Of a stretch of DNA of 64,000 bases, positions 26,106 through 33,980 are shown piece after piece. The notes under the pieces are model-generated. The model did no database searches and was not told where the DNA came from. It saw nothing but the letters and a program-made list of their open reading frames with translations. Position numbers and translations under genes: made by a program. The first letter of the stretch is position 1, and the number at the start of each line of letters is the position of its first letter. The stretch covers positions 1 through 64,000 of the forward strand of contig CAZHCA010000011.1 of NCBI GenBank assembly GCA_964530825.1. The letters are read 5' to 3'. This DNA comes from CAZHCA01 sp964530825. GTDB taxonomy: Bacteria; Bacteroidota; Bacteroidia; Chitinophagales; Saprospiraceae.

Positions 26106-26996
26106 ATGAAAAATATCTCCGTGATCGGCGCTGGTACCATGGGCAACGGCATTGCCCATGTTTTTGCTATGCATGGCTTCCGGGTTCACCTCATTGACAT
26201 TTCCGAGGCCGCCCTGGAAAAAGGATTGGCCACCATCGACAAAAACCTAGACCGGATGGTAAAGAAGGAAAAAATCAGCGCCGGTGATAAAACCCAAACA
26301 CTGGACCGAATTGTAGCTTTTACCCAGTTGGCCGATGGCATCGGCCATTCCGACCTGGTTGTGGAAGCCGCCACAGAAAATACCGAGTTGAAGCTAAAAC
26401 TCTTCAGCGAGCTGGATAACCATGCGCCTGGTGATGCAATCTTGGCGACTAATACGTCTTCCATTTCGATTACCCAGATTGCGGCAGCTACCCAGCGTCC
26501 CGAACAGGTGATCGGTATGCACTTTATGAATCCGGTCCCTGTAATGAAGTTGGTCGAGGTCATACGGGGGTACGCCACTACCAACGAGGTGACTGCCCGA
26601 ATTATGGATTTGTCAAAGCAGTTGGGCAAAGTTCCCGTTGAGGTGAACGACTACCCAGGCTTTATTTCGAACCGTATCCTGATGCCGATGATCAATGAGG
26701 CGATTTATAGCCTATTTGAAGGGGTCGCAGGTGTCGTAGAAATTGATACTGTCATGAAATTGGGTATGGCCCATCCCATGGGTCCTCTTCAATTAGCTGA
26801 TTTTATCGGGCTTGACGTATGCCTGTCCATTCTGAATGTACTACACAAAGGATTCGGCAATCCTAAATATGCTCCCTGTCCTTTGCTGGTCAAGATGGTG
26901 ACGGCGGGAAAGAAGGGCGTAAAGTCCGGCGAAGGATTCTATCAATATCAACATGGCAGCAAGGAATTGGTCGTGGCTCCTGCTTTTGCAAAATAA
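26106..26996 (+). CDS. 3-hydroxybutyryl-CoA (3-hydroxyacyl-CoA) dehydrogenase
   Basis: A 296-residue NAD-dependent enzyme interconverting 3-hydroxyacyl-CoA and 3-oxoacyl-CoA in fatty-acid breakdown or butyrate-type metabolism. The NAD-binding motif is VIGAGTMGNGIAHVF (6-20). The catalytic dyad is His139 in GMHFMNPVPVMKLVE with Glu151. GFISNRILMPMINEA precedes the dimerisation domain, and the C-terminus GVKSGEGFYQY is standard. Length is normal for the stand-alone HBD form. A TATTTTCG near-box lies at 26074. Neighbours give no pathway hint. Confidence 0.95.
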   Translation: MKNISVIGAGTMGNGIAHVFAMHGFRVHLIDISEAALEKGLATIDKNLDRMVKKEKISAGDKTQTLDRIVAFTQLADGIGHSDLVVEAATENTELKLKLFSELDNHAPGDAILATNTSSISITQIAAATQRPEQVIGMHFMNPVPVMKLVEVIRGYATTNEVTARIMDLSKQLGKVPVEVNDYPGFISNRILMPMINEAIYSLFEGVAGVVEIDTVMKLGMAHPMGPLQLADFIGLDVCLSILNVLHKGFGNPKYAPCPLLVKMVTAGKKGVKSGEGFYQYQHGSKELVVAPAFAK

Positions 26997-27003
26997 CTAT
27001 TCC

Positions 27004-27041
27004 GGCGGCTTGCCTGTGTAGGCCGCCCGCCTTGCTTTTTT
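27004..27041 (+). terminator. Probable terminator after the 3-hydroxyacyl-CoA dehydrogenase gene
   Basis: GGCGGC (27004-27009) pairs with GCCGCC (27022-27027) and a T-rich tract ends near 27041. The distance from stem to T-run is a little long. Confidence 0.5.
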
Positions 27042-27446
27042 GAGAATTAATTTTCATCGGGCATTATTTTTACGTAACTTACTATCGTAATATAGCTCTT
27101 CTATATTGCTGTCTTGTAGGCATGCTAAAGCTTTGAGCAAATAGGCCAACCCGGTCTACTTACCTTTTTCCATTTTTGATTAGGAGCTTGATTAATAATC
27201 CACTAATCGGCTGATTGCAGCGGATATGGTCGTTTAACCCCATAGCCCGGCAAGGAGTGGAGCGAAGTGTAAACTTAGCGCAATGCCAGATGAGCCCAGA
27301 TGGCAGCAAGCTGAGACACTGGATTCCCCACCTAAATTCGGTAGTGCCAAGCACGCGCCTGAGCATTTGGCCCCGTTCAGCACAAGTTTGCTAATCCGTT
27401 TTATAGGATAAAATGAAGCGAGCTCCAACCATTAATTCCAATAGAT
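27042..27446. other. Non-coding gap before the outer-membrane pair
   Basis: About 400 nt without a supported gene. Two overlapping minus-strand open frames (27160-27366 and 27234-27428) resemble no known family and share the same DNA, so they look like chance. No promoter box with a perfect match was found. Confidence 0.4.
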
Positions 27447-28256
27447 ATGAACAAGCTTGCAGCGTTTTGCTGGAATGGCGGTAGGATAATGCTGGTTTGG
27501 TTTTTGGGTTGCCTTTTTTCCAGTAATCTTCGCGCTCAAACCGATTCTATCCCCGACTTTTTCACTCGGCCTAATAGTATGGTGGAGACCGCATCAGTAT
27601 CTACAGCACCGGATATCAGCACATCGGATACCCTGGGCTGGAATCCACAATTTTCGGTCGGTATCGGTGCCGGTACCAAAGGTTACGTAGCTGTCGATGG
27701 TGCGCTCCGGATCGTTCCTCATTTTAATGTACGCCTGGGTTTTAACCTATTGCAATTCAGCGTCGATAATTTTGAGGTTAACCTGGAAGACCTCAATGAC
27801 GAAACCCAGCAATTACTTATCGACGGCGAGATCAACCAAAGTAATATCGAGTTACTACTGGAATTTGCCTTTGCTAAAGAATTCCTGCGCTTGGTTGCCG
27901 GTGGCGCCTATCACTTCCAGAACAACATCACCGGACGGGGGGGGCTGACGGAAAACCTCATGGTACAAGACGTGATTCTAACGCCCGAGGAGGTAGGGTA
28001 CATTGAGGGCGATTTTGCATTTACCAATACCATTTCGCCTTATTTGGGTATTGGTATTGGGCGCACAATTTCGCAAAAGCGTATCAGCTTTTCCGCTGAT
28101 ATCGGTACCTATTACCGCGGAGCGCCTAATGTCACCCTGGAGGCAACCGAACTTTTTCGGCAAAACGTACGCAACGAAGACGAACTAGAAGACATCCTTG
28201 AAGATATTCGGTGGTGGCCGGTCATCGCTTTGCGCCTCGGATACCGCTTCTTTTGA
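27447..28256 (+). CDS. Outer-membrane beta-barrel protein of unknown function
   Basis: A 269-residue protein with a signal peptide (about 1-30, ending LRAQ). A short low-complexity linker rich in Ser, Thr and Asp follows. Then comes a series of amphipathic beta strands (FSVGIGAGTKGYVAVDGAL, HFNVRLGFNLLQF, ISPYLGIGIGRTIS) ending in WWPVIALRLGYRFF. The terminal aromatic is the usual outer-membrane insertion signal. It sits 21 nt upstream of a large lipoprotein gene, suggesting a complex or common pathway. I do not recognise a specific family. Confidence 0.75.
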   Translation: MNKLAAFCWNGGRIMLVWFLGCLFSSNLRAQTDSIPDFFTRPNSMVETASVSTAPDISTSDTLGWNPQFSVGIGAGTKGYVAVDGALRIVPHFNVRLGFNLLQFSVDNFEVNLEDLNDETQQLLIDGEINQSNIELLLEFAFAKEFLRLVAGGAYHFQNNITGRGGLTENLMVQDVILTPEEVGYIEGDFAFTNTISPYLGIGIGRTISQKRISFSADIGTYYRGAPNVTLEATELFRQNVRNEDELEDILEDIRWWPVIALRLGYRFF

Positions 28257-28277
28257 AAAAACCAAGGAACAACAACC

Positions 28278-30413
28278 ATGAAAAAACTACTTAATTTTTG
28301 GCTGGCTGGGATTTTTTTATTGCTGATGGCGCCCGCTTGTGTGCCCGATCTCCAGGAAATCAGCGACCAGCTGGAAAATGATATTTCCATTTACTTGGGA
28401 ACTGGTATTTTACAAAATCCGGCTACTCTGCAGTTTATTGATGTAGAGACCGGGGCGCCGATCCCTAACGTAAAAGCTAAGGTGTTGGTAACCGACGTCG
28501 AAAACGGCATTTTCACACTACTCGGAAAAAGCGAGTTACAGGGGGAAGGCGGCTTTCTCAATCTAGGGGTGCGTAAAACAGAGAATTTAGCAGATCCCAA
28601 GCGGATAAAAATGCGATTCGATGCGCCTGGTTATTTCCCCCAGGTAGAAGATTTTGTCCTGCGCGACACCCATACGCTTCTTTTTAATGTATACATGTAC
28701 CCGGAGTCCAGCAGTTCGGAGCGTGTAGCTTTTAAGCGTCGATTCAAAATCAACCCCAGGCAGGCTTTTGCATTCCCAGTTTCCAATAGCCCAACCAACA
28801 TCATGCTCCGGATTGCACCCGGCACTGTTTATCGCGATCACAACGGCGATGACCATGTCGATGGAAGGGTAGATCTCGACTTAGAGTACTGGGCACCTAC
28901 CGAGAAGCACTTGGTCGTGCTGCAGGACCGGCTCTACGGGGTTCCTTTTGAAACGGCCGATGGACAAATCCAGCAGGCGACGATACGCCCTTTAGCGTAT
29001 TTTGAAATCGATATGTTCATTGGCAATCGCGAGGTGTGCTCTTTTTCTAGGCCAATGAAAATTGTCGTCGAGCTCCAGGCCAATACCCCTAACCCCTTTA
29101 TCAACCGGCCCCTGCGCGACGGGGATTTGTTGCCGGTTTTTTCTTTCGATGATCTGCAGCAGGTCTGGCGCCCCGACGGGGTCGCAGTAGTCGAGGAGCG
29201 TAATGGCCAGTTAATAGCACAGTTTGATGTGCCCCACCTTTCAACCTGGGTGCTGGGATATTCTAATTTGCTCAGCAATGGCGGATCTGGCAACGAATGT
29301 CACCTAGTAGTGGATTATAAAGCCACTGAAGATCACACCGGCAATTACACTCAGGTGTACCGTTCGGTCGATACGGTAATTACCTACCTGGATACTACTA
29401 TCATAACCGTAGATACAAACGGCATCATACGCGAAGAACGCATTGTTAATGATACTACCATCTACAAATTCGATACCGTAACTTATACGTATTCCTACCG
29501 GCCTAGTTATACCGTTTACAAAGTTTTTCCGGATTGCGCGGGAAGCAGTAGCATCGATCTATCAAGCGAGATCAACGCTGGGTTGGAGGCAGCGCATGCC
29601 TTTTATGAGCAAATTAACGCTACCGAATACGCTGATTTGGAATTTAAATTCTTTCCCTCCGTTTTTAATGTGGGCTCACCGCAGATCTGTCTAGCAGCGC
29701 CCACTATGCGAAGGGTGACCGTGCAAGCCGATGATACTATCCCGGTAATTCTGGATGTGGTCTACGAAACAGGTTTCCGGGAACGCGATTTGAGCAACGG
29801 TGATTTTTTGCGGGTGATTGCCAACCGGGAGCGAACCACTATCTCCCGCATTGTTTACCCTGGAGAAAATATATTGGAGATCCCTGCACCCGGATTCCCT
29901 ATTCTCGAACAAAATAATCGCTTTTATGCAGATGTCGATATAGAATTGGTGCAGTACGACGATTGCCAACCCAATTTCCAGGTTCTATTGGAACCACTCT
30001 GTGAAACGTTTAACGGTAATGCACCCCTGCGTTTTTCCGTTCAGGAGCGAGCATCGTCGAAATTCAAAGTGTTAGCCACCGGAAGATGTCCGGATAGCGA
30101 TTTATTGCTGGTCCCTACTGCATCGATTCTCTTTCGTCCTGCGTGTGCTGATGACAATGTCCCTTATGCTATCTTAGCCTCAATGATTGACGGCGAATAC
30201 CAGGGGGTGGCACCCTTACGGATGGGGCAATCCTACGATTTTTTATTATCGCTTGATAGTTCAATCCGAGAAGCGGAAGATATTGAGATTCTAAACGATT
30301 CGACCGTTTATTTAGTGGACGGGACGCCATTCCTCGTGGCCGTTGCCGGCGATAGTATCACTGTGGATTTCGGCGAGGTGGAGTTGCCCCAAAGCCTATG
30401 TGACGATTTATAG
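28278..30413 (+). CDS. Large surface or periplasmic lipoprotein of unknown function
   Basis: A 711-residue protein starting MKKLLNFWLAGIFLLLMAPAC, a lipoprotein signal with the acylated Cys near residue 21. An early domain (about 45-135: FIDVETGAPIPNVKAKVLV) looks like a carboxypeptidase-regulatory or Ig-like beta sandwich. A second part (about 160-330) carries HNGDDHVDGRVDLDLEYW and FDVPHLSTWVLGY. A Thr/Asp-rich connector (VDTVITYLDTTIITVDT) follows, then C-terminal beta-rich segments with several cysteines. It is probably co-transcribed with the upstream beta-barrel gene. No enzyme motif is apparent. Confidence 0.75.
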   Translation: MKKLLNFWLAGIFLLLMAPACVPDLQEISDQLENDISIYLGTGILQNPATLQFIDVETGAPIPNVKAKVLVTDVENGIFTLLGKSELQGEGGFLNLGVRKTENLADPKRIKMRFDAPGYFPQVEDFVLRDTHTLLFNVYMYPESSSSERVAFKRRFKINPRQAFAFPVSNSPTNIMLRIAPGTVYRDHNGDDHVDGRVDLDLEYWAPTEKHLVVLQDRLYGVPFETADGQIQQATIRPLAYFEIDMFIGNREVCSFSRPMKIVVELQANTPNPFINRPLRDGDLLPVFSFDDLQQVWRPDGVAVVEERNGQLIAQFDVPHLSTWVLGYSNLLSNGGSGNECHLVVDYKATEDHTGNYTQVYRSVDTVITYLDTTIITVDTNGIIREERIVNDTTIYKFDTVTYTYSYRPSYTVYKVFPDCAGSSSIDLSSEINAGLEAAHAFYEQINATEYADLEFKFFPSVFNVGSPQICLAAPTMRRVTVQADDTIPVILDVVYETGFRERDLSNGDFLRVIANRERTTISRIVYPGENILEIPAPGFPILEQNNRFYADVDIELVQYDDCQPNFQVLLEPLCETFNGNAPLRFSVQERASSKFKVLATGRCPDSDLLLVPTASILFRPACADDNVPYAILASMIDGEYQGVAPLRMGQSYDFLLSLDSSIREAEDIEILNDSTVYLVDGTPFLVAVAGDSITVDFGEVELPQSLCDDL

Positions 30414-30526
30414 GTGAAAAGCAACACGGGGAGTTTGTCCGTTGTACTGCCGTCCAAAAGGATCAACAAAAGGAACGTAAAGGCACAACCTTCAATGAAG
30501 GCTAAATGCCTATTTTGCTCCTAAAA

Positions 30527-31663
30527 ATGTTGAATTACCTTCAAAAAGAATTTCATCAGCACTTCCGTACCCCAGCTACTGTAGTAGTCAAAGCACCCGG
30601 GAGGTTCAATGTCATAGGGGAGCACACCGACTACAACCAAGGCTATGCTTTTCCGGCCGCCCTCCATCAGGGTATCTACTTTGCTTTCTCCATTCGTGAT
30701 GGCTTCGGCATCGATGCGGTTGCGCTCGACCGGAACGAGCGCTTATCCCTTTCCATAGGAAGTACTGCCTCGTCTCTGCCCGGATGGGGGCGGTATTTGG
30801 CAGCAGCTACGGCCGAGTGGCGGGACCGGTCTTTGCCGCTGCCTTCTTTTAGGGTCGCCTTTACCAGTGACCTGCCGGTAGGGGCCGGACTTTCCTCTTC
30901 GGCAGCTTTGTGCTGTGGGGTGTTGTACGGGCTACGCATCCTAACCGGCGCGTCTGTGCCCGATACCGAATTGGCGAAGATGGCCCAGGCTGCCGAGCAC
31001 CGGCTGGGTTTGCAATGCGGCCTTTTGGACCAGTATGCTATTTTGTTCGGCCTTCGAAATCAAGGATTCTTGCTCGACTTTCAGACCATGGAGCGCAGCT
31101 ATTATCGGCTAGATTTACCAGGGTGCGCCTGGCTCCTGATCGAATCGGGTAAGACGCACCAGTTGGCCAAACATTCGGGTTACAATGAACGGAGGGCAAG
31201 TTGCGAGCGAGTGGCACAAGTGTTGGGATGTATTAGCCTGCGCGATGTGACCCTAACACAATTAGAGGGGGCTCGTAACCGGCTCGATCCGTTTGATTGG
31301 CAATGCGCCCGGTTTATTTTGTCAGAAAATAACCGGGTTCTGCAAGCCCGAAACGCGCTGGATGCAGGCGAGCCCTACCAGCTGGGGCAGTTACTATTGG
31401 CGAGTCATCAGGGTTTGCAGCAGCAATATCAGGTAAGTACGCCAGAGCTAGATACCCTAGTCGAACTGGCGAAGGGCTATCCTCACGTTTACGGAGCGCG
31501 CATGATGGGCGGCGGATTCGGCGGATCAGTCCTTTTGTTAGTAAAGTCAGAAAAAACAGCCCTGGTTACCACCCAGTTGTTGGACGGCTACCGGCAAGCT
31601 ACCGGTATCGTTAGCCGAGCTTACTCCATACAGCCGGGACCCGGAGTTCAGCAAATCGCATAA
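30527..31663 (+). CDS. galK: Galactokinase
   Basis: Phosphorylates galactose at C1 in the Leloir pathway. About 378 residues from the ATG at 30527. The GHMP-kinase signatures are in order: KAPGRFNVIGEHTDYNQGY (galactose-binding start), GAGLSSSAALCCG (ATP loop) and MMGGGFGGSVLLL (motif 3). An in-frame ATG seven codons upstream (30506) would add MPILLLK. I prefer the inner start because relatives begin close to LxxxFxxxF and because a TATTTTGC near-promoter box overlaps the outer start. No other gal genes are adjacent. Confidence 0.95.
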   Translation: MLNYLQKEFHQHFRTPATVVVKAPGRFNVIGEHTDYNQGYAFPAALHQGIYFAFSIRDGFGIDAVALDRNERLSLSIGSTASSLPGWGRYLAAATAEWRDRSLPLPSFRVAFTSDLPVGAGLSSSAALCCGVLYGLRILTGASVPDTELAKMAQAAEHRLGLQCGLLDQYAILFGLRNQGFLLDFQTMERSYYRLDLPGCAWLLIESGKTHQLAKHSGYNERRASCERVAQVLGCISLRDVTLTQLEGARNRLDPFDWQCARFILSENNRVLQARNALDAGEPYQLGQLLLASHQGLQQQYQVSTPELDTLVELAKGYPHVYGARMMGGGFGGSVLLLVKSEKTALVTTQLLDGYRQATGIVSRAYSIQPGPGVQQIA

Positions 31664-31698
31664 AAAAGGCAGTTTCGAAACATCGAATACCGCCTTTT
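31664..31698. terminator. Bidirectional terminator between galK and the 195-residue protein gene
   Basis: AAAAGGC (31664-31670) pairs with GCCTTTT (31692-31698), with an inner CGA/TCG pairing. Each arm ends in A/T runs, so it can terminate the two convergent transcripts. Confidence 0.7.
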
Positions 31699-31722
31699 GT
31701 ATTGGAAACTTGAAAACCTTGC

Positions 31723-32310
31723 TTAGTTACGCTGGTATTTATCTTTTAGATTACCGTTCTTATCGACCCAGGTGGACAGAGCGTAAGCGAAGCCGCGACC
31801 AGTGTGGGGTATTTTCTTCAGTGCTCCACGCTTATTGGCCAATTTATGCAAGCTACGGTTAAGCTTACCTTTGATATCTTGGTCAGACATCTTCACACCG
31901 TCTTTTTCTACTTTGCGGCGGCCCGCTTCGAATAGATCGGAATTGATAAGCACTTTTTTCTCAGATTTAAGGGCATTTATAATGAGTAAGTCCCAGTCGG
32001 AAAGCCGATATCCCTTGCCCAGCTGTTCGATGTTCAGATCATCCTCATCCTCTTCTTCCTCCTGTGCGGTGGTTACTTTCTCTTTGGCGGCGGCTGGCTT
32101 GGCAGGCGAATCCACCGTCGACATGGTGCTGGGGGCTGAAGCAGCAGGCTTGGCGGGCGATGCGCCGTTTACACTGCCAGAATCCGGCATCAGGCTGTAA
32201 AGATCATTAATAGCATGCTGCACATTATTAATTTGATACTGCAGTTTTCGCATTTCCGAGCGGTACCGGTTGATCAAATCCTCAATTTCCAGTTTAGTAA
32301 GATGACTCAT
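31723..32310 (-). CDS. Conserved protein with coiled coil, low-complexity linker and winged-helix-like C-terminus
   Basis: A 195-residue protein of unrecognised function. The N-terminus (KLEIEDLINRYRSEMRKLQ, about 5-40) is a predicted coiled coil. Residues about 45-95 are a Pro/Ala/Ser/Thr linker ending in an acidic run (EEEEDEDD). The C-terminal 100 residues (LSDWDLLIINALKSEKKVL, then the basic GKLNRSLHKLANKRGALKKI and GRGFAYALSTWVD) look like a winged-helix domain with a basic face. A DNA- or RNA-binding role is possible. It is monocistronic, converging with galK at a shared terminator. Confidence 0.7.
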   Translation of the reverse strand: MSHLTKLEIEDLINRYRSEMRKLQYQINNVQHAINDLYSLMPDSGSVNGASPAKPAASAPSTMSTVDSPAKPAAAKEKVTTAQEEEEDEDDLNIEQLGKGYRLSDWDLLIINALKSEKKVLINSDLFEAGRRKVEKDGVKMSDQDIKGKLNRSLHKLANKRGALKKIPHTGRGFAYALSTWVDKNGNLKDKYQRN

Positions 32311-32724
32311 TTGTTCTAATTTTTAAATTTTCAGTTGTACTTTACAAAAGTGCCAATAAAATTTGTTTCCTATTGTGGTCAATAAGTTGGCTTTCAGGGT
32401 GTTGGTACTAGTTTTAGGCGCGAGATTCTTCAGTTTACTGGGGCGAGCAATTCACATGCGAAATTAAGTACTTATTTTTAAAAAATAAAGGGTTTACCTT
32501 GTTTTGGTTTTCTTTTTCTAACGTACAAATGAAGATTTAGTTGCTGGGCTTCCCGAAAATCCAATTGATGGGCATTTTTTGACCGGTAAGTAACCGTTTT
32601 GGGGTAGGGAAAGGTCTTTTTTGATCTATTTGCAGCAAGCGTCCGAAAAATAATTCTACTATCGGAAATTACGCTTGGTCGAAACGGTAATGGAAAAGTA
32701 CCATAAATTGGGTAGAGAGTTGCA
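32311..32724. other. AT-rich gap between hslR and the 195-residue protein gene
   Basis: About 410 nt holding the 3' region of the hslR transcript and the promoter region of the next minus-strand gene. A near-palindromic A/T run (CTTATTTTT with AAAAAATAAAG) lies near 32470-32490. I see no gene; a 118-codon frame reaching in from hslR is a shadow. Confidence 0.4.
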
Positions 32725-33114
32725 CTAAGGCCGATCGGATTTGAAGCGGTCGATCCGGCGCCGCTCCTTTTTAGTCGGACGGCCCGCGCCTTTCTCCCGT
32801 TTTTCAGGCGAAGCCTTGCCGATGAACCAATCATTAAACTTATTGAGTTCCTCTTCGGGGGTTAAATCGGTATAGCACTCCTGTGCAAGGGGAGCCCCCA
32901 CGCGTTTCTGGATTAGTTTTTCAACCCGGAAAGTAAATAAAAATCCGTTTTTCTTGACCTTCACGATTTCACCTATGTGCAGGTTGTAAGATGGCTTAAC
33001 ATTAACACCGTCGATCTTTACCTTTCCGGATTTACATGCATCGGTAGCTAAGGTTCGGTTTTTGAAAATACGTACACTCCAGAGCCATTTATCTACCCGT
33101 ACCTTTTCGTTCAT
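32725..33114 (-). CDS. hslR: S4-domain RNA-binding protein (Hsp15-like)
   Basis: A 129-residue protein with an S4 domain at the N-terminus: VRVDKWLWSVRIFKNRTLA, then GKVKIDGVNVKPSYNLHIGE, the typical fold of Hsp15/HslR. This small heat-shock protein binds free 50S subunits carrying a nascent chain. The C-terminal tail is long and basic (GAGRPTKKERRRIDRFKSD). Its start lies 1 nt after the ppk2 stop, so translation is probably coupled. Confidence 0.9.
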   Translation of the reverse strand: MNEKVRVDKWLWSVRIFKNRTLATDACKSGKVKIDGVNVKPSYNLHIGEIVKVKKNGFLFTFRVEKLIQKRVGAPLAQECYTDLTPEEELNKFNDWFIGKASPEKREKGAGRPTKKERRRIDRFKSDRP

Positions 33115-33115
33115 G

Positions 33116-33865
33116 TTACCATTTTTTTTCGGTCCGCAATTGCGGATACTCCAGATCCAAATTGCGCAGCGCCCGGGCTACGGTTTCGGCCACCAGGAAA
33201 TCTCTATACCAGCGTTCATCTACCGGTACAATATGCCAGGGTATGCGCGAAGCGTTAATTGCGTATTCATAACAACGCTGGTAGTCGGTCCAGTGTTCCC
33301 GCTCCTCCCAATCGCCGTCTTTATGTTTCCAGAATTTATCGGGGTCTTCCAGGCGCTCCCGCAATTCCTTTTCTTGTTGCTGGTAGGAGAGGTGCAGAAA
33401 AAACTTGATAATGACCGTGTTGTTATCGTAAACTAGCAGTTCTTCAAACTGGTTGATACTTTCCATGCGTCTTTCGGCTTGCTCATTATCAATCCAATTA
33501 TGAACGCGCTGAATGAGGATGTCTTCGTAGTGAGAGCGGTTGAAAATATGCAATTTTCCTTTTGGAGGCACCCGTTGATGCACCCGCCAAAGAAAATCGT
33601 GTTTCATTTCTTCTTCCGTAGGCTTTTTAAATGAGAAGGTGTTGATTACATTTGGATGTACTTCTTCAAAAACTTTGCGCACTGCTCCGTCTTTGCCGCT
33701 GGCATCCATTCCTTGAAAAAGAATAAGAATGGCATACTTCTCCTGGGCGAAAAGGATCTCTGTTTGATCGCCTATTTCATCAATGAGATCTTTAGTCTGT
33801 TTTTCCACTTCTTCCTCCTTCAAGCCTGCAGGCGGGGTGGTGGGTAATTCATCAAGTCGAATCAT
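33116..33865 (-). CDS. ppk2: Polyphosphate kinase 2 family protein
   Basis: A 249-residue P-loop kinase that transfers phosphate between polyphosphate and nucleotides. Walker A is QGMDASGKDG (51-60); the lid and substrate region is IFNRSHYEDILIQRVHNW, and VPVDERWYRDFLVAE is near the C-terminus. One-domain PPK2 enzymes of Bacteroidota such as that of Cytophaga hutchinsonii belong to class III, which phosphorylates both AMP and ADP; class assignment here is by resemblance only. It is first in a two-gene unit with hslR, both stress-related. It is divergent from guaA, with a TACTTTAG near-box upstream. Confidence 0.93.
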   Translation of the reverse strand: MIRLDELPTTPPAGLKEEEVEKQTKDLIDEIGDQTEILFAQEKYAILILFQGMDASGKDGAVRKVFEEVHPNVINTFSFKKPTEEEMKHDFLWRVHQRVPPKGKLHIFNRSHYEDILIQRVHNWIDNEQAERRMESINQFEELLVYDNNTVIIKFFLHLSYQQQEKELRERLEDPDKFWKHKDGDWEEREHWTDYQRCYEYAINASRIPWHIVPVDERWYRDFLVAETVARALRNLDLEYPQLRTEKKW

Positions 33866-33968
33866 GGATCTTTAGCTATTTAAATATTTAATGGGATAAA
33901 ATAACTAAAGTAAGATATTTTTTTCCGGGCGAAAAAGTACCGGTCGCGGGGAGTTGGCCGGAGATTGG

Positions 33969-33976
33969 TATATTTG
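33969..33976 (+). promoter_or_regulatory. -7 promoter box adjoining the guaA start
   Basis: TATATTTG, a perfect match, ends only 4 nt before the guaA ATG. With the usual spacing, transcription would start at or within one base of the A of the start codon, giving a leaderless mRNA. Confidence 0.65.
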
Positions 33977-33980
33977 TGTA

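Noticed and set aside
27160..27428. Two overlapping minus-strand frames of 64-68 codons
   Set aside because: They occupy the same DNA in different frames, have odd composition and no family resemblance.
32478..32834. 118-codon minus-strand frame reaching into hslR
   Set aside because: It overlaps the S4-domain gene in another frame and its sequence has no coherent domain.
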